From Symsagittifera roscoffensis (Eukaryota; Xenacoelomorpha; Acoela; Convolutidae): a stretch of DNA of 64,000 nucleotides. The stretch lies in the NCBI RefSeq assembly GCF_963678635.1, contig NC_087065.1, positions 53,575,858 through 53,639,857 of the forward strand, written 5' to 3'. The notes under the pieces were generated by a model. That model ran no database searches, was not told where the DNA came from, and was given only the letters and a program-made list of their open reading frames with translations. Of this stretch, positions 11,798 to 22,830 are shown one piece after another. Both the position numbers and the translations under genes were made by a program. How positions within the stretch are numbered: the first letter of the stretch is position 1; every line of letters begins with the position of its first letter.

Positions 11798-14010
11798 AAA
11801 AAGAGTTGTTTTTGTTGGAGCTCGTCATAGTTGATTTGGGTGACTTGGCGACCGATAAACTGTAAGACGTGTTCTGGATTTGTTTGCAGTACTTTAATAC
11901 TGGAATTTGAGCCTAAAGTGGCATTTTTTTCCTCAATCCATTTATTGCATTTCAATTAAAAAAATGCTTCGTGTCTTTCTACTCTTCATTTTGACAATGG
12001 CGGCACTGCGGAGACTCAATACGACCAAAAGGATGCTCAGTTTTTGCTAGATAATTACAGCGGTTTAACCGGAGACTATTTAGCAGAACGTTTGTACAAA
12101 TTCGTCTGTGTAAATGATCTTCATCCAATTTCCGCCGGTAATCTTCAAGTGTAGCTTCTTTTCTAGTCGTTAAAATCTACTCCTTCGTATTCAGATTTTC
12201 AGGTTTATTTTGGATCTTTTTTCTAGCGGTACCTTTCCAATCCGGACAAAATCTGCTGTCCCCCTCGCTTTCAGTCTCTTAGGCGGGCCGTCATATGTCA
12301 GAAGATGCAGATGATCTGTCGGGAAACGGAGGAACTTACTGTACAAAATGGCTGCTTTTTCGTCACTGTACTGTCTCAACGAAGTAAGCCGTGCTCCTGT
12401 ACGAGTTGCGACTGCATTGGATTTTGCTAGTGCGCAACAAATAACTCTTGCAGCACTATTGATTCCAGCTAGTTCCAATTTGAGTCAGAGAAAAAAGAAA
12501 CCTAGACGTCACTAGCGTAAAGTGCTCCTAGCTTGACATAGGCGTTGTACAATCTTCTGAGATCTGTGGATGTAAGACCCCAGTTCTTCCCTGACAAACT
12601 AGACAGCAACTGTTTTCTCTTTCCCATCTGAACTATGATACTATAAACTGTGTATCATATTTCACACCCAGAACCTTGATGTGCTCGTTGAACAAAACCT
12701 GTGTGTTCTCCAGTTGCAGAGCTGGTCGCGCTTTGCCTGCCGTTTCTCTCGGGTCCAGGCTGATGACTAAGCCTTCTGACGTGAATGGTTCAATTGGCAT
12801 AAAAATTTCACCAGCCCAAGAACTTACACTGTCAAGAGCCGGTTGCATTCTAGCTGCTGCTTAATCCGGAGTGAAAGCTTCATTATGAAGCGAGCAACCA
12901 TCTAACTGCAAACTGGCGCTTTTGGTGCCTGGAGTGTTCTGAACAATCCTCGTTCGCAAACTGGCCGTGCAAAGACAGAAAAGCAAAATCGACAGATGAG
13001 ATCCTTGAAGAACTCACTGCTGGAACGACTTGTACTTGAACAGAGAACAACTGTTCCATCTGACACAAGCTCTCCTGTCACTGAGAATTAACTTAATCCT
13101 CCTCAGGTAAGTAGGATGAAGGCGAGCTTCAGCTAAATCTCTGAGCAGACCTCCACGCCAAATTCTATTGAAGGCTTCTTTGAAGTCCACTGCTGTAATC
13201 ACTGTTTTTTCTTCATCTGTTGATTGTCAAAAGTATTTTGGCAGGGGCTGGCGAGAACATCTGTTGTAGATCTTTTGGCGCAAAATCTTGACTGGCAATC
13301 TGGAATTGGCACAATGACTGCTCGTTTCGAGGAAACAAGAATTTATCTTTGACGCAAACTCTCGTTGAAAACCCAAAGCAAAAACATGATGCAATTCAAA
13401 GGCAAATGCTTGATCATCTGAGGAACACCTCCATCAGGACCTGCAGCTCCATTCTACATCTTCTGTAAAGCTCTTTCCAGTTCATCTTCAGTGAAACCGT
13501 CACCCAGTTCTCCTTTCGTGGTGCCTTTCAGACCTTCTCTCGTCACCAGGTAAGCTTTCCCTTGAGTCCTCCCTCGTGATCTGAACTTTGCTAGCTGCGG
13601 CATAATTTTCACTGCAAGTTCCGCTTTAGACTTGTCAGTGGTTGCAGATCTGTCTCTGGCATTTACTGGCTTGTCCGGTGATCCCAGCTTCTTCCTAACA
13701 TCCATGCTTTAAAGCGTGCGCCAGACCTTGGTGCTAGGAGTCAATGGAGACAACGTGTCAACAAACACCCGCCAGCTGCGTCTTTTTTTTCTCTCTGATG
13801 GTATCTGCAAACACAAACATCCTCTTCGCGTTCTTGTACATTTTAAAATTTTCTTCACAAGGGTTTCTTTTCAAGAGACTAAAAGCATCCTTCATCGACT
13901 TCTTCGCGCTCTCACAGAACTAGTCAAAACCTTGGCGAGAGCAGTTGACTCCTTTGACGCCTTCTGTATCGTCTCGTGGTAAGCTGTTCTCTTGGGTTTT
14001 AAAAATCTCA
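11798..14010 (-). mobile_element. Decayed non-LTR retrotransposon, copy A (5'-truncated)
   Basis: Read 3' to 5' across the window it encodes, in broken frames, the post-endonuclease linker (13454-14010), RT pieces (DFKEAFNRIWRGGLLRDL at 13014-13202; a FANED remnant where a YADD-type catalytic box is expected near 12950), the palm/thumb region (QPALDSVSSWA, 12633-12848), the SDEKAAILYSKFLRFP segment (12191-12478) and a C-terminal Cys-rich zinc finger near 12000-12060. The 3' end carries ATGACGAGCTCCAACAAAAA (minus strand). No endonuclease is present. This is an APE-type LINE of the R1/Jockey/I broad group by architecture; the exact clade is unassigned. Many frameshifts and stops: inactive. Confidence 0.85.
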
Positions 14011-14060
14011 TTCAAAGAGTGTTCGACCAAGACATAGACAAGGCATCACGGGTTTTTGTC

Positions 14061-14096
14061 AAGACACCATAGTATGACCCCGATCTATGGTGTCTT
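14061..14096. repeat. Perfect 12-bp inverted repeat at the junction of two LINE copies
   Basis: AAGACACCATAG at 14061-14072 and its exact reverse complement at 14085-14096, separated by 12 nt. It sits between the 5' ends of head-to-head copies A and B and may mark a recombination or insertion joint. Confidence 0.85.
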
Positions 14097-14830
14097 CTTA
14101 TACTGGCAGGGGATATTGAGTTGAACCCGCGACATGTGAAATAGCCCTGTGGTTATTGTTCTGAGGCGGTTAGTAGCAGAGTCTGGTTTATCTATTGTGT
14201 TGATTGCAATAAATGGATACATTAACGATGCGCATGGATGTCGACCCAAGAGATCAGGGTAGATCAGAAATTCAGATGGCACTGTGGGTGTGTCTCTACA
14301 GTTCCCACTGCTTCTGTTGTTCCAGTCGCAGCTCAATAACCTGCCACCGAAACTTGGCGACAAAGAGTGACGACACCCGTACCCAGATGATTGAAGGTGT
14401 TGCAATTGAACATCGACGGATGGAGAGGTAAGGTCTTTAGTCTCAACGGGTTTCTTGACGAGAAGATTGATGTTGCGTTGTCACAAGAGACGAAGTTGAT
14501 GAGTACTATTGCAAACCCTAATATCGACGAATGGAAAGTTCATAGAGCACAACAAGCACCCTCATAACGAGCAGCCTCAGAGAGGTTTGGCAGTGTTCGT
14601 CAGACTAGGAGTCCAGCACGCAGGTTAGACAGTTTGAGTCTTCCGACAGGAGCTGCTCTGGTGTCGTTGGGCAGTTTCAAAGGAGACCAAGCATGGTTGG
14701 ATGAATCTCTGGAACATGTCCCGGCCTCCAGCTACGGGCGCTGCTGACTCGAGAGATTAGGCATTGTATCTGAACCAGTGGCCAAGAGAGAGGAGTTCTG
14801 TTATACGTGCGGATGTTGATTACATAGCAG

Positions 14831-15026
14831 TATTTAGACAACCGCGTATTCAGACTCGTCAGTATTTAGACAAATACTGTTTCAACCAATCAGAATCGAG
14901 ACAAAGAAGAAATTAATAAACAATTATTATTTATTTTGGATTATTTATGTCTTTTCTCGATTCTGATTGGTTCATACAGTATTTGTCTAAATACTGACGA
15001 GTATGAACACGCGGTTGTCTAAACAC
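14831..15026. mobile_element. ~200-bp MITE nested in the LINE endonuclease region
   Basis: Terminal inverted repeats of roughly 70-75 bp: left 14831-14902 (TATTTAGACAACCGCG..., ending near AATCAGAATCGAGA), right 14949-15026 as its near reverse complement, around a short AT-rich centre. It interrupts the endonuclease reading of copy B just before VNAHGSWD. No coding capacity. I could not define a target-site duplication with confidence. Confidence 0.85.
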
Positions 15027-17303
15027 AGGCTGCACTCCGCGGATGTAAATGCGCATGGTTCTTGGGACGCGAGCAGAGGATTCGAATCAGCTGGGAGAAG
15101 AGATCGACGACTGGTTGATAGACAACATGGCGCATGTGAATAGTGGCATTCCGACACGTGTTCGACAATTGGGTCACGCGATGGTGGAAACTGCACCCGA
15201 CATCACCATTGTGCACAGTTCTGTGGCGAGTAGTTGTTCTTGGGGAGGTTTTGGAAACAGTTGGTTCTGATCACTTGCCAATTCAATTTGTCATTGGCTT
15301 CTCAGGGATGAAGGAAAAAAGTCAAGACGCAAACTTAACTTTCGCAAAACGGACTGGGAGAAGTACATCAGTGTGTGTCACGGAAGTTTGCCAGAGTGGA
15401 ATGAAGATCTGTCTCTGGAGAAGAATTACAAAGTCCTGACCGAGAAGATACAGAAGGCGGCAAAGGAATCAACTCCTCTCACCAAGGTTGGGAATAATAG
15501 GAAGCCTTGGTGGTCTCGTCTCTTTGAGAGCGCGAAGAAGTCAGTGAAGGAAGCTTTCAGTCTCTTGAGAGGAAACCCTTGTGAAGAAAAGGTTGAAATG
15601 TACAAGAACGCGAAGAAAATCTTCGCAGATACTATGAGGGAGGGAAAAAGACACCGCAGGCGGGAGTTTATTAACAAGTTGTCTCCGTTGACTCCCAGCA
15701 CCAAGGTCTGGAGCACGCTTCAAAGCATGGATGGCCAGGAGAAGCTGGCATTGCCGGACAATCCAGTAAATGCCAGAGACAGGTCTGCAATCACTGACAA
15801 GTCTAAACCGGAAATTGCAGTGAAAACTTATGCCGCAGCTAGAAAAGTTCAGATCACCATAGAGGACTCTAAGAAAGCTTGCTTGATGACGAGAGCAGGT
15901 CTGAAAGGCACCACGAAAGAGAAACGGGTGACAGTTTCACTGAAGATGAACTAGAAAAAGCTTTACAGAAGATGTAGAATGGAGCTGCCGGTCCTGATTG
16001 AGGTGTTCCTCAGATGATCAAGCATTTGCCTTTGAATTGCATCATGTTTTTGCTTTGGGTTTTCAACGTGACTTTACGTCAAGGAAAAATTTTAGATTGC
16101 TGGAAACGAGCAGTCATAGTGCCAATTCTGAAGAATGGTAAGCTGCCTTCTGAGACTAAGAATTATAGGCTGGTCTCGTTGTTGCCGTGCACCACCAAAG
16201 TACCGGTGTCAACGGTGGAAGCCCGTGTTCCACATTGGGCAGAGAATAAACACCTGATTCCAGATTATCAGTCAGGGTTTCGCGCTTAAAGATCTACAAC
16301 AGATGTTCTCGCCAACCTCTGTCAAAATGCTTTTGAAAATTTACTGATGAAGAAAAAAAACAGTGATTACAGCAAAGGACTTCAAAGAAGCCTTCAAGAT
16401 AATTTGGCGTGGAGGTCTGCTAAGAGATTTAGCTAAAGCTGGCCTCAATCCTACTTGCCTGAGTTGGATCAAGTCGTTTCTCAGTGACTGGAGAGCTTGT
16501 GTCAGATGGAACAGTTCTCTGTCCAAGTACAAGTCGTTCCAGCAGTGAGTTGTTCAAGAATCTCATCTGTCGCTTTTGCTTTTCTGTTTTGCCACGCCCA
16601 GTTTGCCAACGAGGATTGCTCAGAACACTCCAGACATCAAAAGCGCAAGTTTGCAGTTAGATGGTTACTCGCTTTATAATGAAGCTTTCACTCCGGCAGC
16701 AGCTAGAATGAACCGGCTCTTGACAGCGTAAGCTCTTGGGCTAGTGAAAATTTTATGCTTATTGAACCATTCACGTCAGAAGGCTTAGTCATCAGCATGG
16801 ACTCGAGAGAAATGGCAGGCAAAGCGCGACCATCTCGGCAACTGGAGAACACGCAGGTTTCGTTCAATAAGCAGATCAAGATTCTGGGGTGAAAATTGAT
16901 ACATAGTTAACGTTTTCCGAACACACTAACACCAAGGTTAAGACCAGGAAGAGAACACAGCTGCTGTCTAGTTTGTCGCGGAAAAACTGGGGTCGTACAT
17001 CCACAGATCTCAAAAGATTGTACAACGCCTCTGTCAAGACAGGAGCATTTTACGCTAGTGAAGTCTGGGGTTCCTTTCTCTCTGACTCAAATTGGAACAC
17101 GCTGGAAACAATAGAGCTGCGAAAATTATTTGTAGAACAGCAGCAAGTTCCAACGCAGTCGCAACTCGTACAGAAGCTCGGCTTTCTTCGTTGAGACAGT
17201 ACAGTGACGAAAAAGCAGCCATTTTGTACAGGAAGTTCCTTCGTTTCCCGACAGATCATCACATGCATCACCCGCCTCAGAGACTGGTTTGTGTCCAGAA
17301 AAG

Positions 17304-17416
17304 ACACAAACCAACGTCTACACAGAGAGGACATAAAAAAGTCTTCACAGAGAGGACATAAAAAAACGTCTACTCAGAGGACACAAAAAACGTCTACTCA
17401 GAGGGGACCTAAAAAC
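17304..17416 (+). repeat. Short tandem repeat, ~25-bp unit, four copies
   Basis: Units of 24-27 bp such as ACATAAAAAAACGTCTACTC plus AGAGG. They lie inside the 3' part of LINE copy B, directly after the LRFPTDHH segment, where copy C continues with normal coding sequence. Confidence 0.85.
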
Positions 17417-17458
17417 ATGAACAACTATGACGAGCTCCAATAACAAACAACTCCTGTT

Positions 17459-17935
17459 GTAAGTTATTTGAGGCTACCGATGCTAGGGGACCAAACGGAT
17501 CAATCATACGCCAGGGATGAAAACATCAAGGAATGGATTGAATCTCGTTTTCGTAGTATAATATCTGGAAAGGGTGTAATTTGATACCTTAAAAAACATT
17601 CGCCGCATCTCGCTAATTTTTTGCATCAAAGCTGGTTTTCCAAATATAATTACGCGAGATATAAGAGGCCTGAAAACTTTAAAAGTTCCAGCATCGCATT
17701 TATCTGCATGGTTCAGATGAAACTACCCGAAACTTTCCCAAACTCAAAATAGTCGGGATGAAAACGAAGTAAAAATTTACATAAAGCGTTATCCATCGTT
17801 TAGTACATGATCAGCAAACGCAATAAAATGTCAATATCATAGGCATAAAGATGCAAGGAAAATTTTACAGAAACTATGCAGTCAGGCAGATCAATTAGAA
17901 GCAACATAAGCAGAAGCGAACCGAGTACACTACCC
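17459..17935. other. Spacer between LINE copies B and C
   Basis: Begins with 28 bp (17459-17486) also found on the opposite strand next to copy A (11770-11797). The rest is AT-rich with nothing recognised. Its last 12 bp are the left target-site duplication of copy C. Confidence 0.6.
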
Positions 17936-19063
17936 TCTCCTGATTCAGCAGCAGCTAGAATGCAACCAGCTCTGGATAGCGTCAGTTCTTGGGCGAGTGA
18001 TCATTATATGCTCATTGAACCGTCGAAGACTGAGGGGTTAGTGATCAGGCTGGACCCGAGAGAGACGGCAGGCAAAGCACAGCCAGCTCTTCTTCTGGAG
18101 AACACACAAGTTCCTTTCAACAAGCATATCAAGATTCTGGGTGTCAACATTGATACACAGTTGACGTTTTCCGAACACACAAACATCATGGTGAAGAAGA
18201 TGAGGAAAAGGACACAACTGCTTTCTAGTTTGTCAGGGAAGAACTGGGGTCTGACATCCACTGACCTTAGAAGATTGTATAATGCCTATGTCAAGCCAGG
18301 AGCACTTTACGCCAGTGAAGTTTGGGGTTCTTTTCTCTCGGACTCGAATTGGAATAAACTGGAGGCATGCAACAACAGAGCAGCAAGAATTATTTGTGGC
18401 ACGCCAGCAAGTTCCAATGCCGTCGCTACTCGCGCTGAGGCAAGGCTTTCTTCGTTGAAGCAGTACAGTGACGAAAAGGCAGCCATTTTGTACAGTAAGT
18501 TCCTCCGGTTCCCCATAGATCATCATCTGCATCTTTTGACAGATGACGGCCCGCCTCAGAGACTGAAAGCGAGAGGGGATAGCAGATTTCGTCCGGACTG
18601 GAGAGTTACCGCTAGAAAGATGATCCAAGATAAACCAGAAAATCTCAGTACGAAAGAGTTTATTCTGACGAATAGAGAAGAAGTGACACTAGAAGATTAC
18701 CGGCAAAAAGTGGACGAAGATCACTTACACAGACGAATTTGTAATGGCATGGCTTTGGAGCATTCAACTAATCGTTCAAGAGAAGAGGAAGTTTTGTTGC
18801 ATAGGCTCCGGGTGAATCGATGTAGTAACCTAGCTAAAGCTGAGCATCTCTTTGGTCGTATTGAATCTCCGCAGTGCCGTCAGTGTGACAGTGAAGAAGT
18901 TGAAGACACAGAGCATTTCATCCTGAAATGAGATAAATGGAATGAAGAAAGATTGTTAACTTTGGGCTCAAACCCCATTATCTCAGTTTTGCAAACAAAT
19001 CCGGACAAAATTTTAATGTTTATTGGCCGAACAGGACGTTTACGTCCCTCATATCATCTATGA
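17936..19063 (+). pseudogene. LINE ORF2 C-terminal part (RT thumb to zinc finger), one internal stop
   Basis: A single open frame runs for over 330 codons, encoding QPALDSVSSWAS, HIKILGVNIDTQLTFSEH, LRRLYNAYVKPGALYASEVW, an arginine-rich domain, and a C-terminal zinc finger with CRQC and EHFILK. The next codon is TGA (18929-18931) exactly where the last zinc-ligand cysteine would be, consistent with a TGC/TGT to TGA change. The frame then stays open for 43 more codons (DKWNEERLLTLG...) to a TGA at 19061-19063, which overlaps the conserved 3' motif ATGACGAGCTCC. It is therefore nearly intact within the truncated insert but lacks the catalytic RT core and endonuclease. Confidence 0.85.
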
Positions 19064-19086
19064 CGAGCTCCATCAACAACAACAAC
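17936..19086 (+). mobile_element. 5'-truncated LINE insertion, copy C, with perfect target-site duplication
   Basis: The 12-mer AGTACACTACCC lies at 17924-17935 and again at 19087-19098, bracketing the element exactly. The insert starts inside the reverse-transcriptase palm/thumb region and ends in a CAACAACAAC-type tail. A 3'-anchored truncation, a simple-repeat tail and a short target duplication are the standard signature of target-primed reverse transcription. It is the best preserved copy in the window. The upstream reading frame from 17876 is host DNA read through by chance. Confidence 0.92.
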
Positions 19087-19098
19087 AGTACACTACCC

Positions 19099-22000
19099 GA
19101 TGTAACCAAGGGGGGGGGGGGCTGTAATGTCAAAGGCGCTGCCAAACCAAAAACAATCTTGACTTTTTTCGTGCTCTCCACAAGATAGAGAGAGTATCAC
19201 TTCATTTTTGCATAAACTTTTGCAGTTACAAAACTGATTGCGGATGGAACATGTGTACAAAATTATTTGAAATGAGCATTGAGTTTCCATGAAAGAACTT
19301 TAAGCTGAAAAACCTCAAACTGGGATCTCATCTTTAATACCGTTAGATATAGCCTACAGAAAATGAAAAATAGTCAATGAACACAAGTAAACAGAAAAAA
19401 TACTGACTTGTTTTTCGAGATATCTTAAATTTCGAATTCCAAGAAAAAACAGATGGCCTTAAATGTTTTCGAATTTCAAGAATAAAATTTCTGATTGACA
19501 CGTTTTTATAAAATTAACTCAGTTTGAAAAAACTGATCCATAGGTAAAGTTTTTAATCCACTGGGAAATCTGAAAAATCAAACCCTATTTTTGAAACTAG
19601 AAATCGATCAAGTTTTTCGTGATTTTGCTGTCTGATAATAGAATATGCCTTCCTTTGCACAAGGAAATTGAACTGAAATAAGAAAGAAACCGAAAGCCAA
19701 ACCACAAAACATCAAATTTGAGCCTGAACAAATTTTAAGACTTTTCCAAAAAAAATTACATTACAACCTTCATAAGAGTCTTCACTATGTTCATCGACTC
19801 TTAAATATACGCTTAAGTTGGCTCTTGTTCCTTCACGCCCACCGCATATAAACCATCAACTTTATGGTGTAAGGAGAGCTTTACAATGTCAAAATTGAAG
19901 ATTGAAAACCAAATATGTTTGTCATGGCCTAATTATTGGCATGCCAATTGATGTAACAATCGGTCAATGCAAACCAAAAAATTATTTTTTAAAACTCTTA
20001 GGAAGGGAAAAAGCACCCCATTGTTCAGAAAAACGAACTCATTGCCAAAAAAACTTATCGAAAAATAATTAGGCGAAATTGCTTACACCACACTTTAAGG
20101 AAGCCAATGATTCTGTGACTTGTTTGCTTACTAGCCCATTGACCTGGAGTTGGTTAATTGCTACGCCTACAATTTGTTTTGATGGAGTAAGGGATAAAGG
20201 ATATGATTTAAAGTGCAGGTGGAGCAGTGCAGCCGAGCAAGTGATACTTGCCCGTTTGCGTCTCGCAATCTTCAATTAGCAGAATTATTTAGAAACATCT
20301 GACTCTTTTTGGCTAAAAATGTTGCTAAATGAGCAAATTTCGGAACTACGCAATTCCTAATAACGAAGTTATTGCAATTTTCTAACCTTTTTTTTTCAAA
20401 TTGAGTTAATCTTCAAGATATTTTATAAGAAAAAAGGTACTCTTATGCTAGAGAAGTCCTTTGAAAATAACCAGGTGCCTTGAGAATAAGACGCCTAGAG
20501 CTCTCAAATCATTTAAAAATTAAAATTTCGCCATTCATGAAGATGCCGCATTTTATTTTAATACAAATTTTATGTTGTGTTACTTCGTAAAACGTCCACC
20601 TTCTAAGGTAGAAAATTCAAAAAAACCGCCAATATTGAGTTTTCATGAGGAATAAGAGAACCCAAGTATGGTTGTTAAACCGTAAAATTTTTTGAAGCGA
20701 TCATATTTTTCGATATAAACCAGATAGTAATTACAATTATTAATATGAACAGTTTCTAACGCAACATAATTCGCGCATGCGAAATGCAAGCGGGACCTGT
20801 TTATTATAGTTACTTTTTCGTGGGACCACTCTATCATAATAGTACCAAAACAAACTTCATTGAAGGTTGGTTTCTGGTAAATGTCGGAAGTAAAGTTGAT
20901 TTTAAAAATTGGTTGAATTGTACTCACGTTCAAGATTTTCCAGATGATGTGAAAAAAGAGGAATAACTAACTTTTTGCCAAGTTAGTAAACTATAAGTCA
21001 ATAAAAATAATCGCCTCATCAAGATTGTGCAACTTTTATGGTACAGTAATCTTTTTATTGGCAGTGACTTCAAAGGGGAAGATTTGATCACAATTTTCAA
21101 ATCAAATCGCGCTTCTTTTCAACTCAAATACCCATACTTCATACTTAAAACGACGGTGAGATAACTGCGGCATATAATTTTCTCGCAATCTGCGAAGAAC
21201 AAACAACCAAGGAAATGCTTCGGGTTATTATCGCTGGAAATTGAAGCCTTGTGTAATGATGCAAAAATGGACTCTAAAACATATACAGAATGAGTAAAAT
21301 AAAAACACTTATTAACGCCTTGCTGCTGCTACCCTTCCTTGTTGGCATTGCACGGCCGGGCAGGACTCGTCATGAAATGGGTCTGTGCAATCAGCATACA
21401 ACTAAATAACATACTGTGTACACCAATAAACTCGCTACCACATTGAAAAAAACAATACATACTTCTTGTTTCTTCATCACCTTTCGATCATTATTAACAA
21501 CCGTCTGTCCTTTTTTTCTAACCAAGAACCGAAGTGAACAGTACACAAAAGTATTGAAAATGTGCTTTATTAGGTATAAATGCACATTGTGATCTGAAAT
21601 TGACTAACGACAAACTAGGACAGCCGGATGCTATCACAAATTTTGAGCGTAGTGATACATACTCCAGACTTCGGCTTACTGCTACATCTATTTATTTTGC
21701 CACAATGATGGATAGGAGCGAAGTGATATGATGCATGGTGGTGGAGGGACAAGGCGACTGAGCTTGCAAATACTGCCACTTACCCGTGTGCACTCTGGTT
21801 TGTAAGCAGAGATCATTTATTTCATACCCCTCAGTTAGCAGAAAATACGATAAAATATTTGATGCAAAGGCGCGAAAAGTTACATTATTCTCGGAGCAAT
21901 TCTTGTTTATTTGTATATTTTCGTCGATATCAGCTTTAAAAAAAATGTCGAAAGATGTCAAGAGTCGAAATATGTCAAGAATAAGCGGGAGCCTCTTCAT

Positions 22001-22295
22001 TTCTGGTTGCCATTTTTTTCCAAATGGTACCACCGTTGGTATAATTTTACATCCATTTTTGTTTGACCAACCTCAAAATTGTTCTAAAGGCGCCTTAGGC
22101 GCCAATATAACTAATTTGAGGGGGGAGCACGCACCATAAAAAAATTTCTGCGCACGCCGCTGTGAATAAGAATAAAACAAGACTGCCCTGAACGCCCTGT
22201 ATGTTCCGACTTTCCTAAACGTCTATATAGTAGCGGTTGTTTAAAATAATTAGTGAAATATTCAATAAACAGAAAATTTTATAAAATTGTTTTTT
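19099..22295. other. Intergenic, no gene recognised
   Basis: AT-rich with a run of 12 G residues at about 19111-19122. Short ORFs (for example at 20784-20966 and 21692-22139, both strands) lack domain, splice or homology signals that I can see. Confidence 0.45.
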
Positions 22296-22520
22296 TTAAT
22301 CATCCCCACACGCTATTCAACGTACAAGGCAATATACTAGGCATTTGTGTAGCACATTAATTAGAACTAGCATGTCTAAACTCAATGTTGAGCGATTGGT
22401 GAGCCAGATTAAATCACCGCGTATGCGTTAATAGCTCGAAGTATACCGCGCATTACTTCATCCCAAATTGGGCCAGCTGGCAATTTTCAAATCCTAATAA
22501 CTCTGCAAAAAAAGTCACTG
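22296..22520 (+). repeat. Dispersed repeat family C, copy 2
   Basis: Shares CCCCACACGC, GAGCGATTGGTGAGCCAGAT, the CGCGCATTACTTCATCCCAA region and CTAATAACTCTGCAAAAAAA, in the order seen at 1220-1520. Confidence 0.55.
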
Positions 22521-22529
22521 TTTGAAAAC

Positions 22530-22830
22530 CGTATTAAACTCCAACGTTCTTCCCCCTCCCCCACAATTTCAACCAATGTCCTACCGCCACACCAATCTCC
22601 ATCTTTTGAACTGTTCCCAGAACACCACTTTAACCCCAATAGAATTGTGGCGTCGTCCGACCAAAGTTGCGACGTTCCTGGGTGTAGGTTTGAGCATGTT
22701 GGACACGTCCCCTCGGCAAACAACAACAACAAAAAACAAGAACAGCAACAACAACAAAAAACAAGAACAGCAACAACAACAAAAAACAAGAACAGCAGCA
22801 ACAACAACAACTACAAAAACATAATAGCAT
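22530..22830. repeat. GC-richer segment followed by a ~25-bp AAC-rich minisatellite
   Basis: At 22718-22816 a unit of about 25 bp (AACAACAACAAAAAACAAGA plus ACAGC) is repeated three times, with AAC/CAA microsatellite at both ends. The preceding ~180 bp is GC-richer. On the minus strand it reads CPTCSNLHPG..., which may be a LINE zinc-finger remnant, but this is not certain. Confidence 0.6.

Larger units (their letters stand above)
14097..17458 (+). mobile_element. Decayed non-LTR retrotransposon, copy B (endonuclease + RT)
   Basis: From 5' to 3' in several frames: APE endonuclease start (LNIDGWRGK, then DVALSQETKL, about 14407-14510); VNAHGSWD just after a nested MITE (about 15039); SGIPTRV and TAPDITIVHSS (about 15130-15225); the diagnostic GSDHLPI (about 15270); a basic linker with KPWW (15373-15954); and RT blocks ILDCWKRAVIVPILKNGK (about 16090-16140), DFKEAFKIIWRGGLLRDL (about 16380-16435) and palm/thumb (16700-17250). 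The catalytic aspartate box is degraded to FANED. The C-terminal zinc-finger region is replaced by a 25-bp tandem repeat. The 3' end carries ATGACGAGCTCCAATAAC. Inactive. GC-richer than the surrounding DNA. Confidence 0.85.

Noticed and set aside
17304-17416. CRISPR-like array
   Set aside because: Units are contiguous without unique spacers and lie inside a LINE in a eukaryotic genome. No other array-like structure was seen.
17876-17935. The first 20 codons of the 351-aa LINE ORF
   Set aside because: They lie outside the target-site duplication, so they are host sequence read in frame by chance.
21692-22139. Overlapping ORFs of 113 and 117 aa on both strands
   Set aside because: No recognisable domain, no splice context and no codon signal. 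Compatible with chance in a stretch of lower stop density.
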